From Chromera velia (lineage: Eukaryota > Sar > Chromeraceae), in assembly GCA_018398765.1 (NCBI GenBank), contig JAHBMJ010001695.1, forward strand, positions 1 to 11,157: DNA of 11,157 nt, in the 5' to 3' direction. A program made the translations under genes and the position numbers. The notes beneath the pieces were generated by a model. It was given only the letters and a program-made list of their open reading frames with translations, searched no databases and had not been told where the DNA came from. Below, in pieces: positions 1 through 7,765 of this stretch. The stretch's first letter is position 1; each line of letters starts with the position of its first letter.

Positions 1-1617
1 TCTTCTGATCCTCCACATGCCCCCACGGGCGAAAAGAATTTCTCTTTTCTCCCCCCTCTCCTCACTGTTAATATAACTTCCCCGGTGACTGATGATGAAA
101 TGATTCCTCTCGCCAGAGCGGTCCTGCCGTTTTCTGAGATGGTTTTTCCTAGCCTGTTCGACAGAGGGGTAAACGAACTGCGCGAAGGAGGTCAAGTTGT
201 TCCCCTTATCCCACCTCCCCCTGACCCACCTCCCCTTCCCCTACAACCACCTCCCCCTCAGAATGCTCCCCCCTCCAACTCTCTCAGCAAGGCTTCTTAT
301 CTTGACCAATTGGAACAGTTGGATCTTTCCTGGGAAGAAAGGCTGGCAGACAGTAAAGTGGGTGCAGTGGTAGACGGGGGAAACGCATCCAAGAAGAGAA
401 GACAGTCTGGGAGAAAGCAGAGCACCCGTCAGGCTTGGTGGGACCCTCAATGCCGCCTGATTCATTTGAAGGTGAAGGAGGCAGAGGAAAAGGCAAGACA
501 TGTTCCAAACCCTTCTCACCCTCTGCGAAAAGAATGTGTCAAACTGAAAAGGGAAAGAACTCGACTGTTTGCAGCAAAAAGGAGTAAGCTCGAGCAACAG
601 ACAGCAGAGAGGCTAGCTAGAGAAGCAGCAGTTGACCCCTCAAAAGTTTGGCAATGGAACAGGAAAATGAAAACACAGAGGGGAGGGGATCATAATAAAC
701 CCGCTGCATCTTCTTTTACTAAGTTCTGGGCAGGGGTCTTCGACGGTCCTGGTCTTCCCCCTGCACCTGTTGGTCTGGCCTTCCCCCCTCCTTCTCAGCC
801 CGCCTTCTCTATACACATGATCGAGGAAACACTGAAAGGAATTAACCCAAAGAAGGCGCTGGGTTTAGATGGGGTTAGCCCCTATCACCTCTCATTATGT
901 TTTGGTTTTTCTCCTCTCTCCCGCTTGCTGCTCTTTGTCTTTTTCAATTTGTTTCACCTTTTTTCTTTTTGGCCTGAACATTGGAATGTATTGCGCATTG
1001 CTCCCGTCCCCAAGGGTCCGCCGAGTCTCGACTGTAACGAATGGCACCCGATCCACATTGTGGGGCTTCTGGGTAAGATTTTTGCTTTATTGATGGACTT
1101 AAAGATCAAGAAAGAGGTGAAAATTGACGAAAGGCAGCTCGGTTTCAGACAGGGGGTAGGGACAAGGGAGGCCTTCGCTGCTCTGTCTTCGTTAATTCTT
1201 AGCTCCAAAAAGAAGAAGAGCCCTCTGATTGCCGCGTTTGTTGATTTCAGCAAGGCGTTTGATACAGTTCCTCGGGTCAAAATATTAGAGAGGCTCAGGG
1301 AGGAAGGAGTAAGCCAAGCCAATGTTTGGATGATTCATTCAATGTATAGTCAGGTGAAGGCTCGGGTAGATGGGGCAACAGAATGCTTTCTAGAAGGTGA
1401 AGGAGTAAAACAAGGCGATCTTCTCTCTCTTCTCCTCTTTCGTCTTTTCATCAACAATCTGTATAAGTCTGTCAGCTCTGATAATGAAAACAGGAATCAA
1501 AGCTCGGCTGGGGGTACTGATAGAGAGACTCCTGTCAGACTGTCTGATATTTTAATCGAAAACATCGGATACGCTGACGACCTTGTTCTGTTTGTTCACA
1601 GTGCTTCTGACTTGTAG
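1..1617 (+). pseudogene. LINE ORF2, linker plus reverse transcriptase domain (copy A)
   Basis: The frame is open from base 1, so the true start lies upstream; the first ATG-like position at 85 is only internal. Counting from base 85, residues about 40-63 are proline-rich. A basic linker with the WWDPQCR segment follows, at about residues 115-205. The RT begins near residue 253 (NPKKALGLDGVSP). PVPKG and a GFRQGVGT-like segment (near 352) follow. Motif A is FVDFSKAFD with catalytic Asp387, motif B is GVKQGDLLSL, and motif C is YADD with Asp498 and Asp499. The enzyme would copy element RNA at a nicked target. The frame stops at TAG 1615-1617, but the same frame continues directly with typical RT sequence. 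Relatives usually have Gln near this point, so CAG to TAG is the likely change. Motif B normally reads GDPLSP; both prolines are leucines here, which may weaken activity. Confidence 0.88.
211..256 (+). repeat. Short CCACCTCCCC repeat in the linker
   Basis: The decamer CCACCTCCCC occurs exactly at 211-220, 226-235 and 247-256. It encodes the Pro-rich stretch of the copy A linker. The reading frame is kept throughout, so it is part of the ORF rather than an insertion that broke it. Confidence 0.75.
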
Positions 1618-2942
1618 AAACGCCTGTCTCGCCTCGAGGGCTATTGTAAGGAGCACGGCCTGAAGGTGAATTTAAAGAAGACAAAAGTTATTCGTCTCTC
1701 CTCCCCCCACTCCGACCTAGTGCCCCGGACCCCTTTTCTTTATGAAGGCAGACCGGTGGAAGCGGTGAGTAAATATAAGTATTTGGGCAACTGGGTTTTT
1801 GAGGGCGGGGACCTTAGCAAGACAGTCGAAGCCCGCATTGAGGCGGCAGAAAAGGCTTTGGGGTGGTGTTTGGTACTCTCTCTTCTCTGGGCTTTGTTTC
1901 TCCCTTTTCTAAAATTACTTTGTTCAAGGCCTTCTGGCTGTCAGTCGTGCTGTATGGACTGGAAATAATCCCACTGAGAAAGACAGATGTTGCTTGCCTC
2001 GATGCATTACAGTTACATTTTGTTCGATATTGTTTTTGTCTCTCCTATCACTCCTTTGTTTCGCCTTCCCTTCTCTCTCTCTCTCTCGAGCCATTCAGTT
2101 CTCTACTTGGTAAGTTGAGTGGGGGCTTCATCCAATGCATCAAATCGATCGACCGGGCTCTACCCCGGGCAGTGTGGAATGAGTGCTTAGCTGGCTCATG
2201 TAAACCCTTCGTTAAGACAGTAAAATGGCTGGCCGTTCCATTAGATTGCTCCCTTTTATGGCCTCCATTGCCGAGCACGGTGGGGGATAAGTTTAAAGGG
2301 AAGGGCAAGAGCAGAAGGAAAAGGGCGGCAAAAAAGATCGTAGAGGGTGCCTGGCTGTCCAACTGGTTGAAAGAAGAAACTAGAAACGTTAGAGACAGAG
2401 ATGGAATTTTTCCCCACCTTGCGAATCTCTCCCCTTTCCAATCAGAGAATCCGTCCAGACAGCGTTTGGCCATGCACCTTCTGAGTGAAAGGAAATGGTG
2501 TTCGAGAAGTGAAATGATAGAGTGCAGTGTTAAACTTCTGCCAAAGAGTCTGTTGCAGTCCTCCGCAGGCTTCCGTATGCTTTTCAGGGCTCTCACAGGG
2601 GGGGATATAGATAAAACCCAACCGGAACGGCTGTGCGATAAATGTTTGTCCCCCTCGCGTGTGATCAAAGATGAGGTTTATGTTCTGACGGAATGTAAGG
2701 ACACAGAAAGGGAACGGAACAGGCTGAAAGAACTGTACAAAATTGTGAAGCAGAAAGCACCCATTGACATAAGAATACAGATTGCACAACGCGTTGCAGA
2801 TGTAACCGGGAGGGGCATTTCTGATAATGAGAAAAAAATGAAGGATATGGTGTTGCTGTTGTGCACAATTCTGCCTAGAAGCGGTTCCAAAGCTATAGCC
2901 GACTGTCTCAAGAAGGTCCATTCTGTCGATAAGGCAAGTTGA
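1618..2942 (+). pseudogene. LINE ORF2, RT thumb and C-terminal zinc-knuckle domain (copy A)
   Basis: This continues the RT frame after the TAG, with GYCKEHGLKVNLKKTK followed by the YKYLG segment at about 1774-1788, a hallmark of LINE RT ends. Around 1864-1872 one base is missing relative to copy B, and the reading moves to the frame covering 1863-2942. That frame carries the LYGLEI and ALQLHFVR segments, a basic KGKSRRKRAAKK stretch, and a knuckle CDKC...Y...C where relatives have His, so the pattern is C-x2-C-x11-Y-x4-C. The frame ends at TGA 2940-2942. Downstream comes the copy A 3' UTR. The knuckle probably binds nucleic acid during reverse transcription; that is family knowledge rather than something shown here. 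Confidence 0.82.
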
Positions 2943-3071
2943 GGCGAATCGATCCGATTGGCATGCAGGCTTCCTCACCCCCCCCCCCCATGAATGTATG
3001 CTCTGGGTTGTCCTCAAAGCCTTGCTAGTGGCTTGGGATTTGGCGTCACTAAATCTAGGATTTAACCCTCA
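2943..3071 (+). other. Copy A 3' UTR with three small hairpins
   Basis: Just after the stop is AATCG/CGATT (2947-2951 and 2955-2959). Then come a C run, the motif CATGAATGTATG (2989-3000), and, 17 nt later, AGCC/GGCT (3018-3021 and 3030-3033; AAGCC/GGCTT if extended) around an 8-nt loop. A perfect TAAATC-TAG-GATTTA hairpin lies at 3050-3064, shortly before the tail. Copy B has the CATGAATG motif, the same 17-nt gap and the AGCC/GGCT stem. In LINEs studied elsewhere, 3' stem-loops can be recognised by the RT; that role is inferred here. Confidence 0.6.
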
Positions 3072-3095
3072 ATCATCATCATCATCATCATCATC
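3072..3095 (+). repeat. (ATC)8 microsatellite tail of LINE copy A
   Basis: Eight perfect ATC units end the homology-bearing 3' UTR and are followed by unrelated AT-rich DNA. Copy B ends in the same trinucleotide in another phase, which supports reading this as the retrotransposon 3' tail and not a random microsatellite. Confidence 0.85.
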
Positions 3096-3234
3096 AAAAT
3101 ATCCACCCCGTAAAAAAAAACGGTAAGTAAATTTAAGTTATGAATAAATCAGGGGGCATTTTTTTATATATTTCTTATTTTTTTAGTAAAAACAAAGATA
3201 ATTGAAAGATTTATCTATCATGTGTCTGTGCAGT

Positions 3235-3311
3235 CATAATTTAAGTTCTTTTTTCTGAGTCTTTCATCTATACTTTCACCATAATTTAAGTTTTTCTTTC
3301 TAAGTCTTTCA
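3235..3311. repeat. Two-copy tandem duplication, 45-bp period
   Basis: The 32-base block at 3235-3266, starting CATAATTTAAGTT, recurs at 3280-3311. By eye the two blocks match at 29 of 32 positions. The 13 bases between them are CT-rich. Confidence 0.8.
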
Positions 3312-3328
3312 CGTTAGTACTAGCGTTA

Positions 3329-3560
3329 ACCTCCCTGAACCTAAGTGCTACTTAAAAAAATATAATCAAGATGATCTCTATCTGCGACATCGTTTTTTAA
3401 GAGACTATCTGTGCCTGCGGCGTAGACGGTCAAGACACCGTCCAGATATATGGCTTGGGCTTTCAAAACACCGTAAATGATCCACGCCTGCGACGCGGAC
3501 TTTTAAGCTTATCCCAAAATGCGGCTTGAACTTTTAAGTGGTAGTTAGGTTCAGGGAGGT
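3329..3560. mobile_element. Foldback / MITE-like element with about 30-bp terminal inverted repeats
   Basis: The left arm, 3329-3358, begins ACCTCCCTGAACCTAA. The right arm, 3531-3560, is its reverse complement at 26 of 30 positions, with the outermost 16 perfect. The span of 232 bp, the lack of any ORF and the long inverted ends fit a non-autonomous DNA element (MITE or foldback). No clear target-site duplication flanks it; only a weak TTA match can be seen on each side. The interior contains degenerate repeats listed separately. An old inverted duplication of other origin cannot be excluded. Confidence 0.65.
3381..3538 (+). repeat. Five degenerate repeat units inside the foldback element
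   Basis: Related 21-nt blocks start at 3381, 3414, 3448, 3487 and 3518, spaced 31-39 bases apart. Their loose shape is CTGCGRCG followed by a variable core and CTTTTAAG. Units 1, 3 and 4-5 share the TTTTAAG end. Units 2 and 3 share CAARACACCGT just downstream. Unit 2 also contains a GACGGT/ACCGTC hairpin (3425-3430 and 3437-3442). Such subterminal repeats are often transposase binding sites in DNA transposons; that reading is inference. Confidence 0.5.
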
Positions 3561-3663
3561 CCTTATACCTGTACCTGTGTAACTTAAAATAAATTTTAAA
3601 ATGATGTTCTAGTGATAGAGTATTATAAATCTGTTCGATCATATACTACATCATTTTTTTTTT

Positions 3664-5007
3664 AAGGGTCGTTACTGTAGACTGCAAGGGTTGTTGGTCA
3701 ATCTAAAAAAGACAAAGATCATGACTCTGTCTTCCCGGGGGGCCGGAGAGGAAGGGGAAGTGACGTTCAATGGGAGGGTGGTTGAATGGGTGAATGAATA
3801 TAAGTACCTGGGATACATGTTCTATAAGGAAGGGAATTTAAAAATGAGTGTAGATGCACGCCTGCAGTCAGCAGCAAAGGCTCTAGGGTCTCTTCAGGGC
3901 CTCCTCTCTTCTCTTGGTCCTCTTCCTGCCTCTACGAAAGTGCAGCTTTTCCGGTCGGTTTGGCTGCCTGTCGCCACCTACTCCTTGGAGGCACTCCCTC
4001 TTAGGAAACAGGACATCGACACACTGACCGCGCTGCAACTCAGATTTGTTCGTTGGGCCTTCCGTCTCCCTCACAACTCTTTCACCTCTCCTTCTCTCTT
4101 CTCTATTGGTCTGTCCTCTATGCTCTGTGTCATATGAAGTCGTGTTGCTTCTTTCCTCTCTTCTCTTCACCTCCAAAAGCGAGACCTCCCTAAAGCAGTC
4201 TTGTGTACATACAGAGGAGGGCTGTGCCCATCATTTCGTGCATCTATCAATAAGTTGCTCCCGAAAAAGACCGCCAAGCTCCTCTCTCCAAGTGAGGCAG
4301 AGGCCCGCAGCGTGTGGTCACTGCAGTATGAAGATATGAGGCAAAGAGAATAGAAAACAGAAAGAGCCCTGGTAGGGAACCGGTTGAAAAGAGAAATGGC
4401 GGTCCAGACAGAAGGGGAGTGGTTGAAGGGATGGGCAGCTGAGAATGAAGACGACAACAGTTATCCAAGAAGAAACCCATCACTCTACCCACCCAACGCT
4501 GCATGCACCGCTTTTCAGAAAGCACATCCATCGAGAGAGAGATTTGCTAAACTGCTCCTTTCTACCCAACGAATCTATTCAGGAAAGAAGGTGTCGGTGC
4601 CGTGCTCTCTGCCCTCGCCCTTTCTTCAGGCAGGCATTTCCATCATGCCTCTTTTGCTCAAAGTCGTGGGGGGGGGAGCATGCCATGGCGGGGTGCAGGA
4701 AAAATTGTGTGCGCGTTGTCTGGATCAAGACAGACGACCGGTTGACGATGCTGTGCATCGCCTGACTGATTGCATAGGGAGGAGAGAGGAGCAAGCAGCA
4801 TTGAAAGCGGTAGTGAGAGAAGTGAAGGATGGTCCCTCTTTTTTTGACAGGGTTACCGCTGCGTAAAGAGTGGCAGCAATCTCTAAGGTTAAAGGGGCGG
4901 GCCCAGCAGAGGTAGAAGCCTTTGAGAGCTGCTTCTTGATGCTTAATCATAAGCCATGGCAGGGGTTTGAAGCAATAATGAGGTGCTTGAGAGAGGTGGA
5001 GAATTGA
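3664..5007 (+). pseudogene. LINE ORF2 remnant: RT thumb and zinc-knuckle C-terminus (copy B)
   Basis: One frame runs from 3664 to TGA 5005-5007. It opens with KGRYCRLQG and VNLKKTKIM, matching copy A's GYCKEHGLKVNLKKTK, then YKYLGY, DARLQSAAKALG, ALQLRFVRWAFRLP and SFTSPSL, each paralleled in copy A. Internal stops are TGA 4135-4137, TAG 4351-4353 and TAA 4864-4866. The last aligns with Gln in copy A (AQRVAD against A*RVAA). All three can be explained by C-to-T changes from CGA, CAG and CAA. The knuckle CARC...H...C is intact (C-x2-C-x12-H-x4-C, near 4708-4770), unlike in copies A and C. The motif A and motif C catalytic parts are absent, so it cannot code for a working RT. Confidence 0.85.
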
Positions 5008-5114
5008 GAGCATGCGTTTGATCTAGAATAATCAATCGATCAAACACCCTATACATGAATGCATGGATGAACGGACCACCCGAGCCCAACAGAGGCTAGG
5101 GGTTAAGTCTTATG
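5008..5114 (+). other. Copy B 3' UTR with paired stem-loops
   Basis: A perfect 8-bp inverted repeat, GTTTGATC/GATCAAAC (5016-5023 and 5038-5045), follows the stop. CATGAATGCATG sits at 5054-5065. After a 17-nt gap comes AGCC/GGCT (5083-5086 and 5094-5097) with a 7-nt loop. A short TTAAGTCT segment leads into the CAT tail. Order and spacing of these parts match copy A. Confidence 0.6.
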
Positions 5115-5141
5115 CATCATCATCATCATCATCATCATCAT
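5115..5141 (+). repeat. (CAT)9 tail of LINE copy B
   Basis: Nine perfect CAT units close copy B, the same trinucleotide as the copy A tail in another phase. A runs of 13 bases (5148-5160 and 5162-5174), split by one G, follow a few bases later. They may be part of the tail or of the target. Confidence 0.85.
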
Positions 5142-5398
5142 CAGACTAAAAAAAAAAAAAGAAAAAAAAAAAAATCTCAACATGTCTATTCTTTTTTTTT
5201 TACCACTGTGCGTCGCCTAGTAGGTACGTACTATGTATGTACTACTTTAATAGTATACTATACTTTTTACCTAGTGCTGAGCAGTACTAATATCACAAAC
5301 CTACACAGTGTGATTCACTACCCATGGGGCGATTTGATAGCAACTCTTGTATATATCTAGGTATATATAAAGAGTCTAAGTTCTTATCAAGACGCTAG
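5142..5398. other. AT-rich spacer between copies B and C
   Basis: The spacer contains two A13 runs, a T-rich run near 5191-5200, a 12-bp perfect palindrome ATAGTATACTAT (5250-5261) and TA-rich stretches near 5350-5370. A frame through the CAT tail would start with a poly-His run and has no credible protein. A weak WGDLIATL segment near 5325 resembles the GDFNA endonuclease motif, but too loosely to call. Confidence 0.55.
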
Positions 5399-5831
5399 TC
5401 GAGACGTAGATCGAGGCTTTACTCTGAGCTCTACTATAAGGCTACAGATAAACCAGCAGTGATGACAATGGCTAAGAGCTTTAATTTTATTAATTTATTT
5501 TGTGAGACGGTGGGCATTGTTCCTCTGAATGGACTGAAGCGGTGTGCGGTTGAAGAGGGGGGGCAGAAGGTAGCCTTCAACTTCGATAGATCGTTTACCT
5601 TTGACAAGAGGAGATAGAAGGAGGTCCCTGATCGACTATGCATGCATGTCTCCTGTATCTCTGCCATCTGTTCTTCTTTTTTCTGTATTTTGTGTGTGCT
5701 CAGCTCGGTCAGACCATTCAGCTCTGAGGGAGGAAGAAAAAGAGAATGAGAGCGGCGAGGGAAGAGGAAACAAAGAAGAGAACGAAGCCAACCAAGAACA
5801 GAATAAAAAGAAAAGAAGAAAAGATAGGTGA
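5399..5831 (+). pseudogene. APE-type endonuclease C-terminal part (copy C), frameshifted
   Basis: In the frame from 5399 to TAG 5615-5617, SFNFINLFCETVGIVPLNG and SFTFD resemble the later half of LINE apurinic-like endonucleases. The match then jumps by one base, at about 5600-5610, to the frame carrying GDRRRSLIDY (Ile-Asp-Tyr at 5631-5639). The final catalytic motif Ser-Asp-His lies at 5709-5717, within RSDHSALREE. The IDY-to-SDH spacing of about 25 residues suits the family. Such enzymes nick the target DNA to prime reverse transcription. Reading must return to the first frame near 5790-5830 to join the linker, so two opposite shifts bracket this segment. The N-terminal half with the GDFN-type motif is not visible. 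Confidence 0.65.
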
Positions 5832-6379
5832 AGAAAGACAAAAAAGAGGGAAAAGAGAAAAAAAACGAGAAAAGAGAAGATCAAATCAAGCTAAGATGGA
5901 AAGGAACGCTCACAAAGGAAGGAGAGGAGAAGTACCTCCAAGAGCTTCAGAAAAGAGTGAAGGAGGAAAAAGTGAGTGAGGTCTTTCAGAAAGGAATAGA
6001 TATAGAAGAGGGAGAAGAAATAAAAAAAGACTTGCTCGACGAAACATACCAGAAATTCCAACATATCAGAGAGAAAACCTTCATGTGGGTAACAAGGAAG
6101 GAGAAAAAAGAAGAAAGAAAAAGGGAGAGGAAAGAAAAGCCAGCAGAAGCGCTGAGAAGGGAAGGAAGAAAGCAAATAAGAAAACTCAGAAGAATAGAGA
6201 GAAAAGTGAGAGAAGAAATCAGACGCCTGAAAGCAGAAAGAGAGCAGAGGGATAAACGAGAAAAGGAGAGCAGCACATCAGCTCAGGAAGGAGAAAGATT
6301 GAGACAGGCATACGAGGAGAGGAGAAAACAGTTAGTCATGATAGAGAGAGCGCTGAGAAACGCGGTGATGAAAGAGTAA
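5828..6379 (+). pseudogene. Charged K/E/R-rich linker of LINE ORF2 (copy C)
   Basis: About 183 codons, almost all Lys, Glu, Arg and Gln with few hydrophobics, probably forming long helices or a coiled coil. The position between endonuclease and RT matches the linker of LINE ORF2 proteins. Copy A has a shorter linker of similar basic character. The segment closes with TAA 6377-6379, but the same frame goes straight on (KRKVENIRAKINEGG) into the RT, so the TAA is most likely a mutated sense codon such as CAA. The extreme composition means the domain itself cannot be recognised by motif. Confidence 0.6.
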
Positions 6380-7765
6380 CGGAAGGTGGAAAAGAGAAAG
6401 GTGGAGAACATAAGAGCCAAAATAAATGAAGGAGGCTGCTGGAAGGTATGGAGGAAACTCGGTGAGGAAGACAGGAGGGCAGCACCAAGAAAAACAAAAG
6501 ATAGTATGACGACCCAGCAGGTAGCAGAACGTTTCAAACAAACGTATGAGCAGCGTAACGAGCTGCCAAAGGAAGAAAAAGAAGAGAGAAAGAGGAAACG
6601 AGAAGGAAAAACAACAGTGAGTAGAGCGATTAAGAAGAAAAGATGGCACATAGCAGAGGAAAAGGAGGTAAAGAAGGCAATAAAAAGAGCAAGCAACCCT
6701 AGAAAGGCCGCTGGGAAGGATAAAATGCCCCCAGGAATGCTGAGAATAATAGAAAAATCGACTGAGCTGGTATCTTTATATATTTTGTTAATTAATATTG
6801 CATATCGTTTCGGCTGGTAGCCGAAAGGGTGGAACGATTTGCTGGTGACGGCTCTTCCAAAACCGGGTAAGTTACTTGCACTGCTTGGGGGATGGAGGGG
6901 AGTGTACCTGGTGATAGCAGATATGAAATGGGGGGACATGATCATGAGAACGAAGGTGGAAACGGAAGCTAGACAGACGCCATGGCAGTTTGCATATAAA
7001 AAAAAAGTAGGCATATGCGATGCAATTTTTCTTTTGCTGTTCGTTATTGCTCGAATGGAAGTGTTCAGTATTGCCTTTGTTGACTTTACATGGGCTTTCG
7101 ACAAAGTGAGGCTGGAAAAGTTGAAAGAAAAATTGAGAGAGGCAGGGGTGGAGGAAGGTCTGATCAGATAGGTTGAGGCCTCTCTGGAAAAAGTGAGGGC
7201 ACGGGTGAAGGAAACGAGTATGTGGTACCCAGAAGACAAGGAACTCAAGCAAGGAGGCCCAAGCGGCCCTTCCTTTTACTCTGTGTACACACATGACTTG
7301 CCAGAGGAAGTAGGAAAGAGGAGAGGACAGAGACGACAGACCAACAGACAGAGGCCAAAGGTGCCGGCAGGAGAAAACGAGAGGTGGGTCGATTTCCTTA
7401 CCCCTCTGTTTGCAGACGATACAACACTCCTCGAATCCTCAGATAGACAGTTGAACCTTCTTCTTTCGAACCTTATAACCTTTGCAGAATCTGTTCGTCT
7501 TCTATTTTCTGACAAGTCGAGATTGGTCCGGTTTGGCCGCATCGTATCAAGAGAGAAAGAAGAACTTAGACTGGGGGAGATAGTGATGAAAGAAGCAAGA
7601 GGGCAACCCTACCTGGGACTAATCGTATCCGCCGACTGCAACCTAGAGACCATGATGGAGGCGCGGTCAATCAAAGCAGAGAGATGCATGTAGGGACTGA
7701 TGGGGAAGATAAGAAGGGAGGGAGGGATTCCACCCACTGATTGCAGCTTCAATATATTTAAATAG
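6380..7765 (+). pseudogene. Reverse transcriptase domain (copy C), interrupted by TAG codons
   Basis: One frame carries all RT landmarks: NPRKAAGKDKMPPGML (from 6695), PKGWNDLLVTALPKPGK (from 6821), WRGVYLVIADMKWGD, and QFAYKKKVGICDAI in place of the usual GFR segment. Motif A is FVDFTWAFDKV with Asp codon 7082-7084, and motif B is LKQGGPSGPSF. Motif C is FADD with Asp codons 7415-7420, 111 codons after motif A as in copy A. The thumb has QPYLGLIVS at the place of YKYLG. Stops are TAG 6818-6820, 7169-7171, 7691-7693 and 7763-7765. The one at 7169 sits where relatives have Trp or Met. There is no frameshift. Confidence 0.82.

Larger units (their letters stand above)
1..3095 (+). mobile_element. 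LINE (non-LTR retrotransposon) copy A, left part outside window
   Basis: The stretch reads as ORF2 linker, reverse transcriptase, thumb, C-terminal zinc-knuckle domain, a 3' UTR of about 130 bases and an (ATC)8 tail. That order and the microsatellite tail are typical of APE-type LINEs. No endonuclease is visible because the open frame runs off the left edge. Damage is light: one in-frame TAG and one single-base deletion, so this is a fairly young but dead copy. I cannot assign a clade by eye. No target-site duplication can be defined because the 5' end is missing. Confidence 0.9.
3096..3663. other. AT-rich spacer between LINE copies A and B
   Basis: No open frame worth calling is present. 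The spacer holds a tandem duplication (3235-3311), a foldback element (3329-3560) and long A and T runs. It ends in a T10 run (3654-3663) directly against the truncated 5' end of copy B. I see no tRNA, promoter or coding exon. Confidence 0.7.
3664..5141 (+). mobile_element. 5'-truncated LINE copy B, same family as copy A
   Basis: Homology to copy A starts abruptly at about 3664 in the RT thumb, just before GLLVNLKKTK, and runs through the C-terminal domain, the 3' UTR and a (CAT)9 tail. Truncation at the 5' end is the normal result of incomplete target-primed reverse transcription. The whole coding part stays in one frame and carries three internal stops, TGA, TAG and TAA. No target-site duplication is clear. 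Confidence 0.88.

Noticed and set aside
2048-3017. Minus-strand frames across copy A (206 and 191 codons)
   Set aside because: They are antisense to the plus-strand frame, which has clear LINE motifs and homology to copy B.
3072-5141. Trinucleotide repeats considered as a CRISPR array
   Set aside because: They are uninterrupted microsatellites without spacers, located at LINE 3' ends.
5112-5360. Frame starting with a poly-His run
   Set aside because: The His codons are the (CAT)9 LINE tail and the Lys run is the A-tract that follows; the rest is AT-rich spacer with no domain.
5325-5360. WGDLIATL as the GDFNA motif of the copy C endonuclease
   Set aside because: Only a few residues match, the frame differs from the following endonuclease part, and the surrounding DNA lacks copy C's purine bias.
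6283-7248. 321-codon minus-strand open frame
   Set aside because: It lies antisense to the copy C linker and RT. The purine-rich plus strand lacks minus-strand stops by composition, and the predicted Ser/Phe/Leu-rich product has no recognisable motif.
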